Source: Halonotius roseus | Lineage (GTDB): Archaea; Halobacteriota; Halobacteria; Halobacteriales; Haloferacaceae | Length of the DNA: 64,000 bases | Reading direction: 5' to 3' | NCBI RefSeq assembly: GCF_006861655.1 | Contig: NZ_SESI01000001.1 | Location: 508,328-572,327 of the forward strand | Part shown: one piece after another, positions 31,893-40,937 of the stretch | Position numbering within the stretch: the stretch's first letter is position 1 | Layout: each line of letters opens with the position of its first letter | The notes under the pieces: model-generated | Told to the model about the DNA's origin: nothing | Database searches by the model: none | What the model saw: only the letters and a program-made list of their open reading frames with translations | Translations under genes and position numbers: made by a program

Positions 31893-32159
31893 ATGCAACA
31901 TCTCATCGTCACCGGCGACCCCGGGATCCGCAAGGGTGCGATCATCGACTACGATGGGCGCGAGCAGATCTGCTTTTCGATCCAGCGACAGGGCGACTGG
32001 CACGGCCCCGATGAGGTACAGCTGTGGTGTACGATCGGCACCGAGGACGAACACGAAACCTTCGAAAAACGGGAGTATGTCCCCAACTGGCTCGATGTCG
32101 ACACCATCGACGCCGACTCCCTTGATGTGATCCAAGCCGACAACGAGCTTTCTGTCTAA
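31893..32159 (+). CDS. Conserved haloarchaeal protein, HAH_0734-like (88 aa)
   Basis: It reads MQHLIVTGDPGIRKGAIIDY and later VQLWCTIGTEDEHETFEKRE. The pattern corresponds to a short conserved haloarchaeal family known only by genome annotation. Beta-rich, soluble and without known motifs. It converges on the gene at 32,167. Confidence 0.65.
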   Translation: MQHLIVTGDPGIRKGAIIDYDGREQICFSIQRQGDWHGPDEVQLWCTIGTEDEHETFEKREYVPNWLDVDTIDADSLDVIQADNELSV

Positions 32160-32166
32160 GCGTCGA

Positions 32167-32664
32167 TCAGGCGGCCGCCCCGAACATCCCGGCGAGATCC
32201 ATCGCCCGCTCGACGACAAACACCTTTGCCTTGTCGATCGTCCCCGCGCCTTCGATCGTGATCTCACCGCTGTCGTAGGCATCGTTGAACTCGGCGACCG
32301 GGTTCTCGGCGGTGTACAGCGAGCACGCCGTCTGGCGGTTGGTCTCGACGATCACGTTCGGATCCTCGGCCTCACCAAGCTCAACTGAGGTGATCTCCAG
32401 GGAGCCGTCAGCCTGCAGGGTGTAGTACTCCTGGGCGGCGTTTTGGATCTGCAGTTCAGTGGTGTTGGCTGCGGCCACCGAGCCGATCATCGACGGGACA
32501 GCATCAGTATTGTTGTTATAAAATGCGACGACCTGATCGATCTGTACCTCGCCTGTCTCGCCGCCACAGGTAATCGGCGGGTTCGACTGTGCAGCGGCCG
32601 GCCCGGTCGCGCCGGCGAGAAGCGCGACAGCAACGAGCAGCGTTACAAGGAGTATTCGGCGCAT
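32167..32664 (-). CDS. Secreted protein of unknown function (165 aa)
   Basis: Residues 1-25 are a Sec-type signal peptide (MRRILLVTLLVAVALLAGAT, cut near AAAQS). The mature part has two cysteines about 80 residues apart (TCGG and TACS) that could form a disulphide. Beta-rich and acidic. No family recognised. Confidence 0.7.
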   Translation of the reverse strand: MRRILLVTLLVAVALLAGATGPAAAQSNPPITCGGETGEVQIDQVVAFYNNNTDAVPSMIGSVAAANTTELQIQNAAQEYYTLQADGSLEITSVELGEAEDPNVIVETNRQTACSLYTAENPVAEFNDAYDSGEITIEGAGTIDKAKVFVVERAMDLAGMFGAAA

Positions 32665-32784
32665 ACCCCATCATTTGGCTGCGGTCATAATTAGGTTTTG
32701 TCAACTTATCGGCTGGTTCCGAGAACCAAACGATCGGCTCCTGGTCGGCACATGGGTTTTGTCGCTGGCGGCCGAACACGAGAT

Positions 32785-34365
32785 ATGGCTTCCGAGGGGT
32801 CGCTTCCGAGCGGGCTCCCCGCGTCGTCAGCGATCCCCGATCTCCGCGACAGCGAGCCGACCGGAACGGTTGTCTGGCACCGAAACGGGCTTCGGCTCGG
32901 CGACCACCCCGCCGTCGCCGCCGTCGAGACCGACCGGCTGCTGCCGCTGTTCATCTTCGATCCCGCCTTCTACGGGGCCGACGGCCTCGCCTGCGATAGC
33001 CGACTCGCGTTTTTGCATGAGTGTTTGCGGGGTCTCGACGGCCAGTACCGCGGGGTCGGTGAGAACGGGCTGAGCTACGCCCATGGCGATCCGGTGGCGA
33101 TCTGTCGGCAGTTCGCCGATCGCGGCTGGCGGGTTATCGCCGCCCAACAGCCGACCGGTCGGTACGGACGGCGACGGGATCGGGCAGCCGCCCACGCGGC
33201 CGACGTGGAGTTTGTCCACGGCGACGGCCTCCGGCGATCAGCACCGACCAGAGCAGGCTGGAGCGATCACGTCGAGGCGTTTCTCACCGCCGACCTCCAC
33301 GAGTGGAGCCCGGACGCCGTCGAGATCGAGTCCTGTGCAACGGGGGTGACGATCCCCGCGATCAACGCTACCTACGACATCGAGCCAACCAAACAGCAGG
33401 TGCCGACCGGCGGCACCGCGGCCGGCTGGGAGCGGCTGGCATCGTTCGTCGACGATATCGACACATACCCGGGGAGAATCTCCGATCCGATGGCCGCCCG
33501 GGAGGGCACCAGCGGCCTCTCGCCGTATCTCGCCTTCGGCTGTCTCTCCGTCCGGCAGGTCTATCAGTACGTGATCGAGCACGCGCCGGAGACTCGCGCA
33601 CGCGAGATGTTCATTTCCCGGCTGTTTTGGAACCGCCACTACACCCAAAAGCTCGCCGACTGGCACGGCTGGCTGGATACCGCGGTCAACCCCGTCTTGG
33701 AGGGGTTCAACCGCGAGCGGTACGACCCCGCGTTGGTCGCGGCGTGGAAAGCCGGCAAGACAGGGTTTCCGATGGTCGACGCGAGCATGCGGTGTCTTGC
33801 GGAAACCGGCTGGCTGAACTTCCGGATGCGGGCGATGTGTGCCTCGGCGTACTTCCATCTCCTCCAGCAGCCGTGGCAGATCGGTGCGGATCACTTCTAC
33901 CACGAGCTGATCGATGCCGACGCGGCGATCAACTACACGCAGTGGCAGTCACAGTGCGGGCTGTTGGGTGTCCCAGGGCTTCGGCTGTACAACCCCCGCA
34001 AACAGGTTCGTGACCACGAGCAGGCAGCGGCGTTCATCCGGCGGTGGGTGCCGGAGTTGGAGCCGCTGCCGGTCGAACAGCTCGATCAGCCGGAGTCGAC
34101 GCCGCCACACATCCAAGAGACCTGTGGCGTCGAGATCGGCGACACCTATCCGTACCCGGTCGTCGAATACGAGTCCGCCCGCGAGGAGTTCACACAACGA
34201 TACGGCGAGCTACAGGCCGAGGCGGCCGCCGCGCTCGCCGATCCGGCGGTCGCCGCCCGGGCGTCGCTGTCGGGCGGCCGTGAGCGGGCGGCGGCGATCG
34301 CCGACGAACACGGGGAAACAACGACAACAGCCAGCCAGTCCTCGCTGGATCAGTTCGAGACGTAG
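32785..34365 (+). CDS. phr: Deoxyribodipyrimidine photolyase (cryptochrome/photolyase family)
   Basis: 526 residues from ATG 32,785. Earlier in-frame ATGs (32,698 and 32,752) give unlikely leaders. GTVVWHRNGLRLGDHPAVAA is the antenna-domain start. The FAD-binding part shows YPGRISDPMAAREGTSGLSP, LFWNRHYTQKL, GFPMVDASMRCLAETGWLNF RMR-type and NYTQWQSQCG segments in the expected order. It repairs UV pyrimidine dimers using blue light, a standard function in haloarchaea. The C-terminal 70 residues are Ala/Asp-rich and probably disordered. Confidence 0.9.
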   Translation: MASEGSLPSGLPASSAIPDLRDSEPTGTVVWHRNGLRLGDHPAVAAVETDRLLPLFIFDPAFYGADGLACDSRLAFLHECLRGLDGQYRGVGENGLSYAHGDPVAICRQFADRGWRVIAAQQPTGRYGRRRDRAAAHAADVEFVHGDGLRRSAPTRAGWSDHVEAFLTADLHEWSPDAVEIESCATGVTIPAINATYDIEPTKQQVPTGGTAAGWERLASFVDDIDTYPGRISDPMAAREGTSGLSPYLAFGCLSVRQVYQYVIEHAPETRAREMFISRLFWNRHYTQKLADWHGWLDTAVNPVLEGFNRERYDPALVAAWKAGKTGFPMVDASMRCLAETGWLNFRMRAMCASAYFHLLQQPWQIGADHFYHELIDADAAINYTQWQSQCGLLGVPGLRLYNPRKQVRDHEQAAAFIRRWVPELEPLPVEQLDQPESTPPHIQETCGVEIGDTYPYPVVEYESAREEFTQRYGELQAEAAAALADPAVAARASLSGGRERAAAIADEHGETTTTASQSSLDQFET

Positions 34366-34366
34366 C

Positions 34367-34897
34367 TTAGGTTGTCAGATCGCCGTCGATATACTTTTTC
34401 GTGAGCGAATCAGCCTCGGTGACACAGCCGTACTCCGCAAACCGCGCATAGAGGATCCAGTAGTACGCCGGACTGTGGGTGTCCTCGGCTTCCGGGAGGC
34501 TCTGGACGGTGTTGACGATCGGATCGATGCTTTCGACCAGCTCATCGGCATCCATCTCGCCGGTGATCCCCCCTGCTGCATCGCGGTAGGCGGTCGCCAG
34601 CTTTTCGGTGGCGATCACACCGAAATACGCGAAATCAACCTCGGGGCGTGTGCCGGTGTCGACGTAGTCGGCAAAAACCGATTCGTACTCCCCGGGATCA
34701 AGGAACTCATCGGGCGCGTACCGCTCGCAGTGGCGACACAGCGTTGCGATGTTGTCGGGGTCGTCGCCGCCACCGGCCGCCAGCGGAACGATATGGTGTT
34801 CGACCAGCTCCTCGGAGGGGATCTGATGGCCGCATTTCTCACAGGCGGCCACGTCAGGATCATGTTCAGTGGTATCAGCCCCCGTAGACATATCCAA
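34367..34897 (-). CDS. HNH endonuclease-domain protein (176 aa)
   Basis: CEKCGHQIPSEELVEHHIVP, then GGDDPDNIATLCRHC, is a complete HNH/zinc core: CxxC, HH, N and CxxC. The C-terminal 100 residues are a helical domain of unknown role (YYWILYARFAEYGCVTEADS). Similar HNH proteins occur in haloarchaeal chromosomes; whether it cuts DNA is not known. It is convergent with the photolyase gene, two bases apart. Confidence 0.75.
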   Translation of the reverse strand: MDMSTGADTTEHDPDVAACEKCGHQIPSEELVEHHIVPLAAGGGDDPDNIATLCRHCERYAPDEFLDPGEYESVFADYVDTGTRPEVDFAYFGVIATEKLATAYRDAAGGITGEMDADELVESIDPIVNTVQSLPEAEDTHSPAYYWILYARFAEYGCVTEADSLTKKYIDGDLTT

Positions 34898-35017
34898 CGG
34901 TAGGACGCTCCCTGTATTTAGTTATACTTAGACAACAGCTCACACACGCAGCACCGCTACACATCGGAGAATAGCCCCGATGGCCGACCGGGGAAGACAC
35001 CACCAACACCGACGCGA

Positions 35018-35134
35018 CTACCGCGACAGCATCCAGAGAAACCCGATGACAGCGATGATGATGACGACGACGATAACCCCTGTGAGGACGACGATCTCCT
35101 GTGTTGCCGCCGGGTTCGCTGACTCACCGATCAT
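35018..35134 (-). CDS. Tiny single-span membrane protein (38 aa)
   Basis: From ATG 35,134: MIGESANPAATQEIVVLTGV followed by IVVVIIIAVIGFLWMLSR. A short polar N-terminus and one strongly hydrophobic helix with a small basic tail suggest a bitopic membrane peptide. Proteins of this kind are frequent in haloarchaea, mostly uncharacterised. Confidence 0.55.
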   Translation of the reverse strand: MIGESANPAATQEIVVLTGVIVVVIIIAVIGFLWMLSR

Positions 35135-35265
35135 ACGGCACCCAACAATCGGGGTGAACAAAACTGTAGGGCACGCTTGTCGTCCAGAGATGGTGGTGGC
35201 GACTGCTGACGCTAACAAGCTGTCAAAACGGTAGAAACGACACCGTGTCGGAAAAGACGACGATG

Positions 35266-35631
35266 TGGTGTCTCGGTTCTCAGTGTTGAAGCCTGCGAGT
35301 GTGTGTCAGTTAGACAGCTTCACAGGCTGTACTCGTATCAATCGGGTTTTTGGTAATAAAGCTGGTCACCGAATTATCACAGTCGATATTCAAAGTGATC
35401 CAACCGTGTCCGTAGATGAGGAGTATGCGGTGGACAGACAAAACCATTCTATCGAGAGAAATGTCATATATAAATAATATTCTCTACCCCGGACGTGGCG
35501 ATACCGGTAGCAACGAAGCGGTAATTAGAACGAAGACTATTGGCGATACACTCTCGGAGGCAGCAATTGAACTGCCCACCTGGTGTCCGAAATAGGGTTC
35601 ACCATGTTCAGCACTGAGAACCGAGACACCA
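35266..35631. mobile_element. MITE with about 25-bp terminal inverted repeats
   Basis: TGGTGTCTCGGTTCTCAGTG at the left end (35,266) and its reverse complement CACTGAGAACCGAGACACCA ending at 35,631 are perfect over 20 bases; the match extends to about 25 with one mismatch. GATG stands immediately outside both ends (35,262-35,265 and 35,632-35,635), a likely 4-bp target duplication. There is no transposase inside, so it needs one supplied in trans. Confidence 0.8.
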
Positions 35632-35971
35632 GATGGACAGATGGGCGTACGATGGCGGCCGTATTAAACGTAACGCGTTCCCGAAGGTTGTCGTCGGCTA
35701 GATCGGACACAGATGACCGAACAAAAAACGAGAGATCTGCTCGTAGCTCGAATAGATTCTGATATACACTGTATAATTCACCATATTAGAAGATAAAATT
35801 TTGAGCATATGTTTTGGAGCCGCTGTTTCCCAATATACGTTCCTGTCAGGTGACAAAAAATACAATATTAAAGGTGTAGCTCCGAGTGCACATGTACATG
35901 CCTCGGCACGCAAGTACGGGCGGCGCGCATAGCACCGCGTCGCACTCATCCGCGAGGTGGAGGATCAACCG

Positions 35972-37105
35972 ATGACTGACGGCACCACATCTGGGACGGC
36001 GATCGACCCCCACGAGGAACGGATCCTTGAGACCGCCGCGGCGCGGCCGGAGCTGACCGCCGCCGAGATCGCCGAGCAAACCGGCCATATCGTCCCAACG
36101 GTTCGTGACACGCTGACCGCCCACGGCGACAGCATTGACGCCGAAGAAGGCCAGCCAACCACTGGTAGCAAACCGATCGACTCGGCGTCGTTCAACGCCA
36201 CCGAACGGGCCGTCCTCGAAGCGGCGTTGCGAGAGCCACAATCGACAAACAGGGAGATCGCCGCCCGCGTCGACACCCACGTCGGATTAGTTCGGGATAT
36301 CCGCGAGACCTACGAGGCGGTGGCAACACTGCCCGACGACGAATCGGCGGGAGCAACGGCCGACGAGTCGGCGATGGAGTTCGATCAGGAGCTGCTCTCA
36401 TCAGCCCAAGAGGAGATCCTTGAGCTGGTCAGAGCAGATCCGTCGCTCACAAACGCGGAGATCGCCGAGCGAACCGGCAATCGCCTCCCGCTGGTTCGTG
36501 ATACGATCGCCGCCCACGGCCCCGAGGCACCGACACGACGCCGCTCGGGCGGCCCGAAGCCAACCGATTCGGCATCGTTCAACGCCACCGAACAGGCTGT
36601 CCTCGAAGCAGCACTGCGGAGCCCGGAGGCAACCAACAAGGAGATCGCCGCCCGCGTCGACACTCACGTCGGATTAGTCCGGGATATCCGCGAGACCTAC
36701 GAGGAGGCCGCGACGCTTCCGGACGGTCACGACGGCGAGAGGGCGGCGACGACAGCCGACAGCGACGACGCCGACCGGGACGAGCTCTCGGAGACCCAAC
36801 ACGCGATCCTCGAAGTAGCCGCCGACAGCGCGGAACGAACCTACGCCGATATCGCCGAGCAAACCGGGGCCCGGCTCCCGCTTGTCAGAGACACGCTCGA
36901 AACATACGACCCCGACGACGTGATCGCGGGGGCGACAAGCGAGACAGCCGAGTCGACCGCGGAGCTCTCCGAGAGCCAGCAGCGGATCATCGAACACGCG
37001 GCGGCCAACCCGACACAGACGTACGCCGAGATCGCCGCGGCAACGGACAGCCGGCTCCCGCTGGTCAGAGATACCCTCGAAGCCCACGGCGACACCTCGG
37101 CCTGA
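35972..37105 (+). CDS. Protein of six tandem helix-turn-helix repeats (377 aa)
   Basis: Start ATG 35,972 (MTDGTTSGTAIDPHEERILE) lies ten bases after GGAGG. The whole chain is six 40-residue HTH units: ERILETAAARPELTAAEIAE, ERAVLEAALREPQSTNREIA, QEEILELVRADPSLTNAEIA, EQAVLEAALRSPEATNKEIA, QHAILEVAADSAERTYADIA and QQRIIEHAAANPTQTYAEIA, each ending in a recognition-like helix (LPLVRDTL or VGLVRDIRETYE). Units 2 and 4 are nearly identical also at the DNA level. There is no effector domain. Probably binds an extended or repeated DNA site. Confidence 0.8.
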   Translation: MTDGTTSGTAIDPHEERILETAAARPELTAAEIAEQTGHIVPTVRDTLTAHGDSIDAEEGQPTTGSKPIDSASFNATERAVLEAALREPQSTNREIAARVDTHVGLVRDIRETYEAVATLPDDESAGATADESAMEFDQELLSSAQEEILELVRADPSLTNAEIAERTGNRLPLVRDTIAAHGPEAPTRRRSGGPKPTDSASFNATEQAVLEAALRSPEATNKEIAARVDTHVGLVRDIRETYEEAATLPDGHDGERAATTADSDDADRDELSETQHAILEVAADSAERTYADIAEQTGARLPLVRDTLETYDPDDVIAGATSETAESTAELSESQQRIIEHAAANPTQTYAEIAAATDSRLPLVRDTLEAHGDTSA

Positions 37106-37165
37106 TACGGTTTGCTGTAGACGCGTTCCGAATCCTTTTGCCGATCCCCGACCCTCATCCGTCTA

Positions 37166-38059
37166 ATGACCGAGATCATCGACGGCAACGCCGTCGCCAG
37201 CGAGATCCGCGACGAGATCAGCGACTGTGTCGAGACCCTCCAAGCGGGCGGCGTGACCCCCGGGTTGGCGACCGTCCTGATGAGCGACGACCCCGCCAGC
37301 GAGACCTACGTCTCGATGAAACAGCAGGACTGTGAGGAGGTCGGCATCAACGGGATCCACGTCGAGATCGAGCCCGACGCCCCAAGCGAGGAGCTCTTCG
37401 AGACCATCGACCGCCTCAACGACGACCCCGAGGTTCATGGGATCTTGGTGCAGCTGCCGGTGCCCGATCACGTCGACAAACGCGAGGTCATCCGCGCGAT
37501 CGACCCCGCGAAGGATGTCGATGGCTTCCACCCCGAAAACGTCGGCCGCCTTGTCGCCGGCGATGCCCGGTTCAAACCCTGTACGCCCCACGGCGTCCAG
37601 AAGCTCTTGGAGGCCTACGAGATCGAAACCGAGGGGGCCGACGCGGTCGTCGTCGGCCGCTCGGATATCGTCGGCAAACCCATTGCGAATCTCCTGATCC
37701 AGAAAGCCCCACAAGGGAACGCGACGACGACGGTCTGCCACTCACGTACCGACGACCTGGCGGCGAAAACGAGCACAGCGGATATCGTCATCGCCGCCGC
37801 GGGCGTCCCGGAGCTGGTCGATGGCTCGATGCTCAAGGAGGACGCGACCGTCATCGACGTGGGTGTCAACCGTGTCGACGCCGACACCGAGAAAGGGTAT
37901 GAACTGGTTGGCGATGTCGACTACGAGAGCGCGGAATCCGTCGCCGGCGCGATCACGCCCGTCCCCGGCGGTGTCGGCCCGATGACGCGGGCGATGTTGC
38001 TGTACAACACGGTTGCCGCCGCCAGCGAACAACACGACATCGAGATCGAGCTCCCCTAG
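37166..38059 (+). CDS. folD: Bifunctional methylenetetrahydrofolate dehydrogenase/cyclohydrolase
   Basis: 297 residues. Recognisable FolD motifs: SDDPASETYVSMKQQDCEEV (catalytic Lys region), GILVQLPVPDHVD, KDVDGFHPENVGRL, VVGRSDIVGKPIANLL (nucleotide site) and TPVPGGVGPMTRAMLLYNTV. It interconverts 5,10-methylene- and 5,10-methenyl/10-formyl-THF for one-carbon metabolism. Full length. Confidence 0.95.
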   Translation: MTEIIDGNAVASEIRDEISDCVETLQAGGVTPGLATVLMSDDPASETYVSMKQQDCEEVGINGIHVEIEPDAPSEELFETIDRLNDDPEVHGILVQLPVPDHVDKREVIRAIDPAKDVDGFHPENVGRLVAGDARFKPCTPHGVQKLLEAYEIETEGADAVVVGRSDIVGKPIANLLIQKAPQGNATTTVCHSRTDDLAAKTSTADIVIAAAGVPELVDGSMLKEDATVIDVGVNRVDADTEKGYELVGDVDYESAESVAGAITPVPGGVGPMTRAMLLYNTVAAASEQHDIEIELP

Positions 38060-38062
38060 CTC

Positions 38063-38293
38063 TCAGTGTCGGAACAGATAGACCGCGTCGTCCTGATTCA
38101 GGAGACAGAACCGCGCGCCATCGTTTTCCGGAAACTGTTGCTCGCGGCCACGGAGGATGAACAGTCGATCAAAGGCGGCCGCACAGACCGGACAGGACAC
38201 ACCATCACGGTTGTCGTACAGCCCGGTGTCGCTGCTCTCTTTGAGCTGTTTCATCTGATGGCGGTGGTCGTGGATATCGAACGGCTCCGGCAT
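38063..38293 (-). CDS. Conserved haloarchaeal zinc-binding protein (76 aa)
   Basis: It reads PFDIHDHRHQMKQLKESSDT, then GVSCPVCAAAFDRLFILRG and later GARFCLLNQ. The His pair and CPVC suggest zinc binding. Genomes often label relatives as a flagella-cluster-type protein, but I cannot support a motility role from this context. It converges on folD. Confidence 0.65.
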   Translation of the reverse strand: MPEPFDIHDHRHQMKQLKESSDTGLYDNRDGVSCPVCAAAFDRLFILRGREQQFPENDGARFCLLNQDDAVYLFRH

Positions 38294-38325
38294 AGGTACC
38301 GCAAGGAACGAGTGGGGTTTGGGTG

Positions 38326-39162
38326 TTATGCTTGTGCCAATCGCCGCAGCCGATCGCGGGCAGCTGTGAGCGCGTCGTCGTCGCCCGTCCGGAGATACCG
38401 GCCGACAGCACGGGCCCCCTCAACAACGTCGGTGGCGACCGCCGGCTCGACATCGCCCTGGAGCGCGTTGAGACGGTTGACGTGATCCCGGAGCTCGCCG
38501 AGGGTGGTGGCTGCGGCCTCGTCGGGTGTCGCGTCCAGCCAGGTGCGGAGGTCGCTGCAGTAGGCACCAACAGCGTCGGCGGCGGCCAACCCCCACGCCT
38601 CCTGAAGCTCGCTCGGCACCTGTGCAGCGGTCAGTTCGGTACTGTCAGCGTCGACAGCGTCGGTACCAGCAGTTTCGGTGTCGACAGCGTTGTCAACGTT
38701 GTCAACGTCGCTAACAGTCGTGTCGGCGTCAGCAGCATCGCTTGCTGTGTCAGCAGCGTCGTCGGCCAGTGTTTCGTATAGCGATAAAAGGTATAATTCG
38801 GCATCGGCGGTCGGTTCGCGGCGACGAGCCAGGATATCGACAGTATGCAGCAGCGTCCGGGCTGTGAGGTAGCGATCGTCAAGGGGTTGGAGCTCACCGC
38901 CGTTGATGAACCCGCGCTTGCGGGTGTACTCACGCAGCACCGCCTTGAGATCGGTCGCGTACTCCGCAACCGGCTCCGCGGCGATCCGCGCCTGAAACTG
39001 TGCAAGCGGGAGCGCGGCCGGCGTGTCGGTGTGGAGCTGCCGGTCGTCATCACGGCCGACGCTGCGAAGCGAGCCGCAGCTCGGACAGGCGACGCTGCCG
39101 GTCTCGTAGTACGACCACTCGGTGGCACAGGCCTGACAGACGCGCTGCCCGCGGATCTTCAT
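38326..39162 (-). CDS. Zinc-ribbon protein with helical repeats (278 aa)
   Basis: From ATG 39,162: MKIRGQRVCQACATEWSYYE, then VACPSCGSLRSVGR, so CxxC...CxxC gives a ribbon at residues 9-33. The rest is helical with a low-complexity Asp/Ala/Val/Thr linker in the middle (DAADADTTVSDVDNVDNAVD). A conserved haloarchaeal type; function unknown. Confidence 0.65.
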   Translation of the reverse strand: MKIRGQRVCQACATEWSYYETGSVACPSCGSLRSVGRDDDRQLHTDTPAALPLAQFQARIAAEPVAEYATDLKAVLREYTRKRGFINGGELQPLDDRYLTARTLLHTVDILARRREPTADAELYLLSLYETLADDAADTASDAADADTTVSDVDNVDNAVDTETAGTDAVDADSTELTAAQVPSELQEAWGLAAADAVGAYCSDLRTWLDATPDEAAATTLGELRDHVNRLNALQGDVEPAVATDVVEGARAVGRYLRTGDDDALTAARDRLRRLAQA

Positions 39163-39428
39163 ACCGCGTGTTGCCGACGCAGCCAAAAAGGGGTTCGGGA
39201 GTACAGGAGTTGTTGGTTGAGAGACAGAATCGCCGGAACGCGGCGTGAATCGTTCGTATATCGGCCGTCACATACAGCGACGCAAAAGCGAACCAACAAG
39301 TAAAAGTGGCAACATTCCAGCGTTGATTTGACGATCTGAGGGCTATCGCACCCGAAATATCACGTCGTGCTGTTTCGAGTCGGTATATTTATTTGAATAA
39401 AAGAATAACACCGAAACGGACAGTATAC

Positions 39429-39704
39429 ATGTACGACCTCACAGGATTTCAGCGTGATCTGCTGTACGTGATCGCCGGTCTCGACGAGCCTCATGGCCTT
39501 GCGATCAAGGACGAACTCGAATCGTACTACGAAAAGGAGATCCACCACGGCCGGCTCTACCCGAACCTCGATACCCTCGTCGACAAAGGGCTCGTCGAGA
39601 AGGGCCAACGCGACCGGCGGACAAACTTCTATACACTCACCCGCCGTGGCAGCCGCGAGATCGACGCCCGCGCCGAGTGGGAAGCACAGTATCTCGACGA
39701 ATAA
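39429..39704 (+). CDS. PadR-family transcriptional regulator (chromosomal copy)
   Basis: 91 residues: MYDLTGFQRDLLYVIAGLDE, then HHGRLYPNLDTLVDKGLVEK. It aligns gap-free with the element's regulator at 21,864 over about 90 residues. The palindrome TTTATTTGAATAAA lies about 30 bases upstream and overlaps the TATA region, a plausible autoregulatory operator. Confidence 0.85.
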   Translation: MYDLTGFQRDLLYVIAGLDEPHGLAIKDELESYYEKEIHHGRLYPNLDTLVDKGLVEKGQRDRRTNFYTLTRRGSREIDARAEWEAQYLDE

Positions 39705-39737
39705 CCCGCTCGACGAGCCCCCTTTCCCCCGCTCCAG

Positions 39738-40937
39738 TTAGCTGTTTGTATCACGCGACTCGCTATCGGCGGCTGGTACCGAATCGTGAGTGGTTGACGA
39801 TCGTTCAGCGGAAGTCTCGTCGGCGAACCGCTGGAGCGTCGACTGGGCGTCGTGGAGCGGAGACGACGACCCGATATCCAACGACGGGACGACGACCATC
39901 GCAAACTGGACAACGACGACGAGCAGTGCCGGCATGAGAAACAGGCCATACCAGCCGAAAAACAGCGGCCCAAGAATGTAGGCGAGCATGAGCGATCCGA
40001 TGTGGACGTTCTTCCCGGAGACATACGGGCGCAGGAGGAAATCCGGGATCGAGTCAACGACGACGACCGAAACGGCCGCAAAGAGGACGACGAACCACAG
40101 GCTCTCGCCGCCGGCGGTCAGCACGCCGCGGGCGGCCATATAGAGGGCGACAGGCACGTAGATGATCTTCATGCCGACGATCGGGATCAGGCTCGCTGCA
40201 CCGGCAAGCAGGCCGACGAGGGCGGCCGCCGGGATCGCCGCGCCGGCAGGTGCAAACACGTTCAACACCGAGTAGGCGATGACCGCGATCGTCCCGGTGA
40301 TGATCGCGTTGAGAATATTACCGAAGAAGATGCTGCTCAGATCGCGGTCGACTGCCCGCAGGAACGACTCAAAGACCGTCCCGCGGGTGTCAAGGGTGGT
40401 GTGAAACCACCCGATAAGGCGGTCGTCATCGCGGAGGAGATAGAAGGCAAAGACAGCGACCGCAAGCAGATTGATGAGGATGACACCGAGGGTTGTCGCC
40501 GTTTCGGCGACCGACACCAGCGAATTGAGAATCGAGCTGGAGAGGGCCCCTGTCAACAGCTCCCGAGCCTCCGGCGACAACAGAAACGAGGGATCGGTCA
40601 GCCGGCTGTAGGTTGCGGGATCGATCCCGAGCTGTCGGGGGCCGAACGCGGGGATATTTGTCAGCCGCCGCAGCTCCCGGGAGACGATGAGCAGCGCGTA
40701 GCCGACCAGCAGAAACATCGGCAACACAAGCGTGATGATCGACAGGCCGGCGGCGATGGTTGGATGGCCTATCCGAGCCACCAGCTGGCGATACACCGGT
40801 CGGGCAGCGTAGTAGACGAACAGCCCGACAACGACGAGCCCGATGAATGAGCTGAGGATGTAGCCGATCGCCCCCAACAGGACGATACCGGAGAGCAGCC
40901 ACAGCGGGTGGTCGCGGACGACCGAGCGGAGGGCCAT
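39738..40937 (-). CDS. AI-2E/PerM-family membrane permease
   Basis: 399 residues with paired hydrophobic helices at the start (HPLWLLSGIVLLGAIGYILS; FIGLVVVGLFVYYAARPVYR), a soluble loop in the middle (GIDPATYSRLTDPSFLLSPE) and five or so more helices, including the family-typical ILGVILINLLAVAVFAF and IPDFLLRPYVSGKNVHIGSL segments. It exports small molecules or ions in the few studied relatives; the substrate here is unknown. The soluble tail is polar. Confidence 0.8.
   Translation of the reverse strand: MALRSVVRDHPLWLLSGIVLLGAIGYILSSFIGLVVVGLFVYYAARPVYRQLVARIGHPTIAAGLSIITLVLPMFLLVGYALLIVSRELRRLTNIPAFGPRQLGIDPATYSRLTDPSFLLSPEARELLTGALSSSILNSLVSVAETATTLGVILINLLAVAVFAFYLLRDDDRLIGWFHTTLDTRGTVFESFLRAVDRDLSSIFFGNILNAIITGTIAVIAYSVLNVFAPAGAAIPAAALVGLLAGAASLIPIVGMKIIYVPVALYMAARGVLTAGGESLWFVVLFAAVSVVVVDSIPDFLLRPYVSGKNVHIGSLMLAYILGPLFFGWYGLFLMPALLVVVVQFAMVVVPSLDIGSSSPLHDAQSTLQRFADETSAERSSTTHDSVPAADSESRDTNS

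Larger units (their letters stand above)
34898..35971. other. Gene-poor region with one small membrane gene and a MITE
   Basis: Apart from the 38-residue ORF at 35,018 and the MITE at 35,266-35,631 I see no gene. 35,735-35,875 is AT-rich and may be the promoter region of the HTH-repeat gene; a GGAGG lies ten bases before its ATG. Confidence 0.6.

Noticed and set aside
33303..34903. Alternative-frame ORFs of 236 and 329 codons over the photolyase region
   Set aside because: Extremely Arg/Ser-rich out-of-frame readings of a well-defined photolyase and HNH gene.
35265..35477. 70-codon ORF inside the MITE
   Set aside because: It begins in the inverted repeat and shows no transposase feature; the element is too short to be autonomous.
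35698..35949. Minus-strand 83-codon ORF
   Set aside because: It crosses the AT-rich upstream region of the HTH-repeat gene and its composition changes abruptly within the frame; no start signal.
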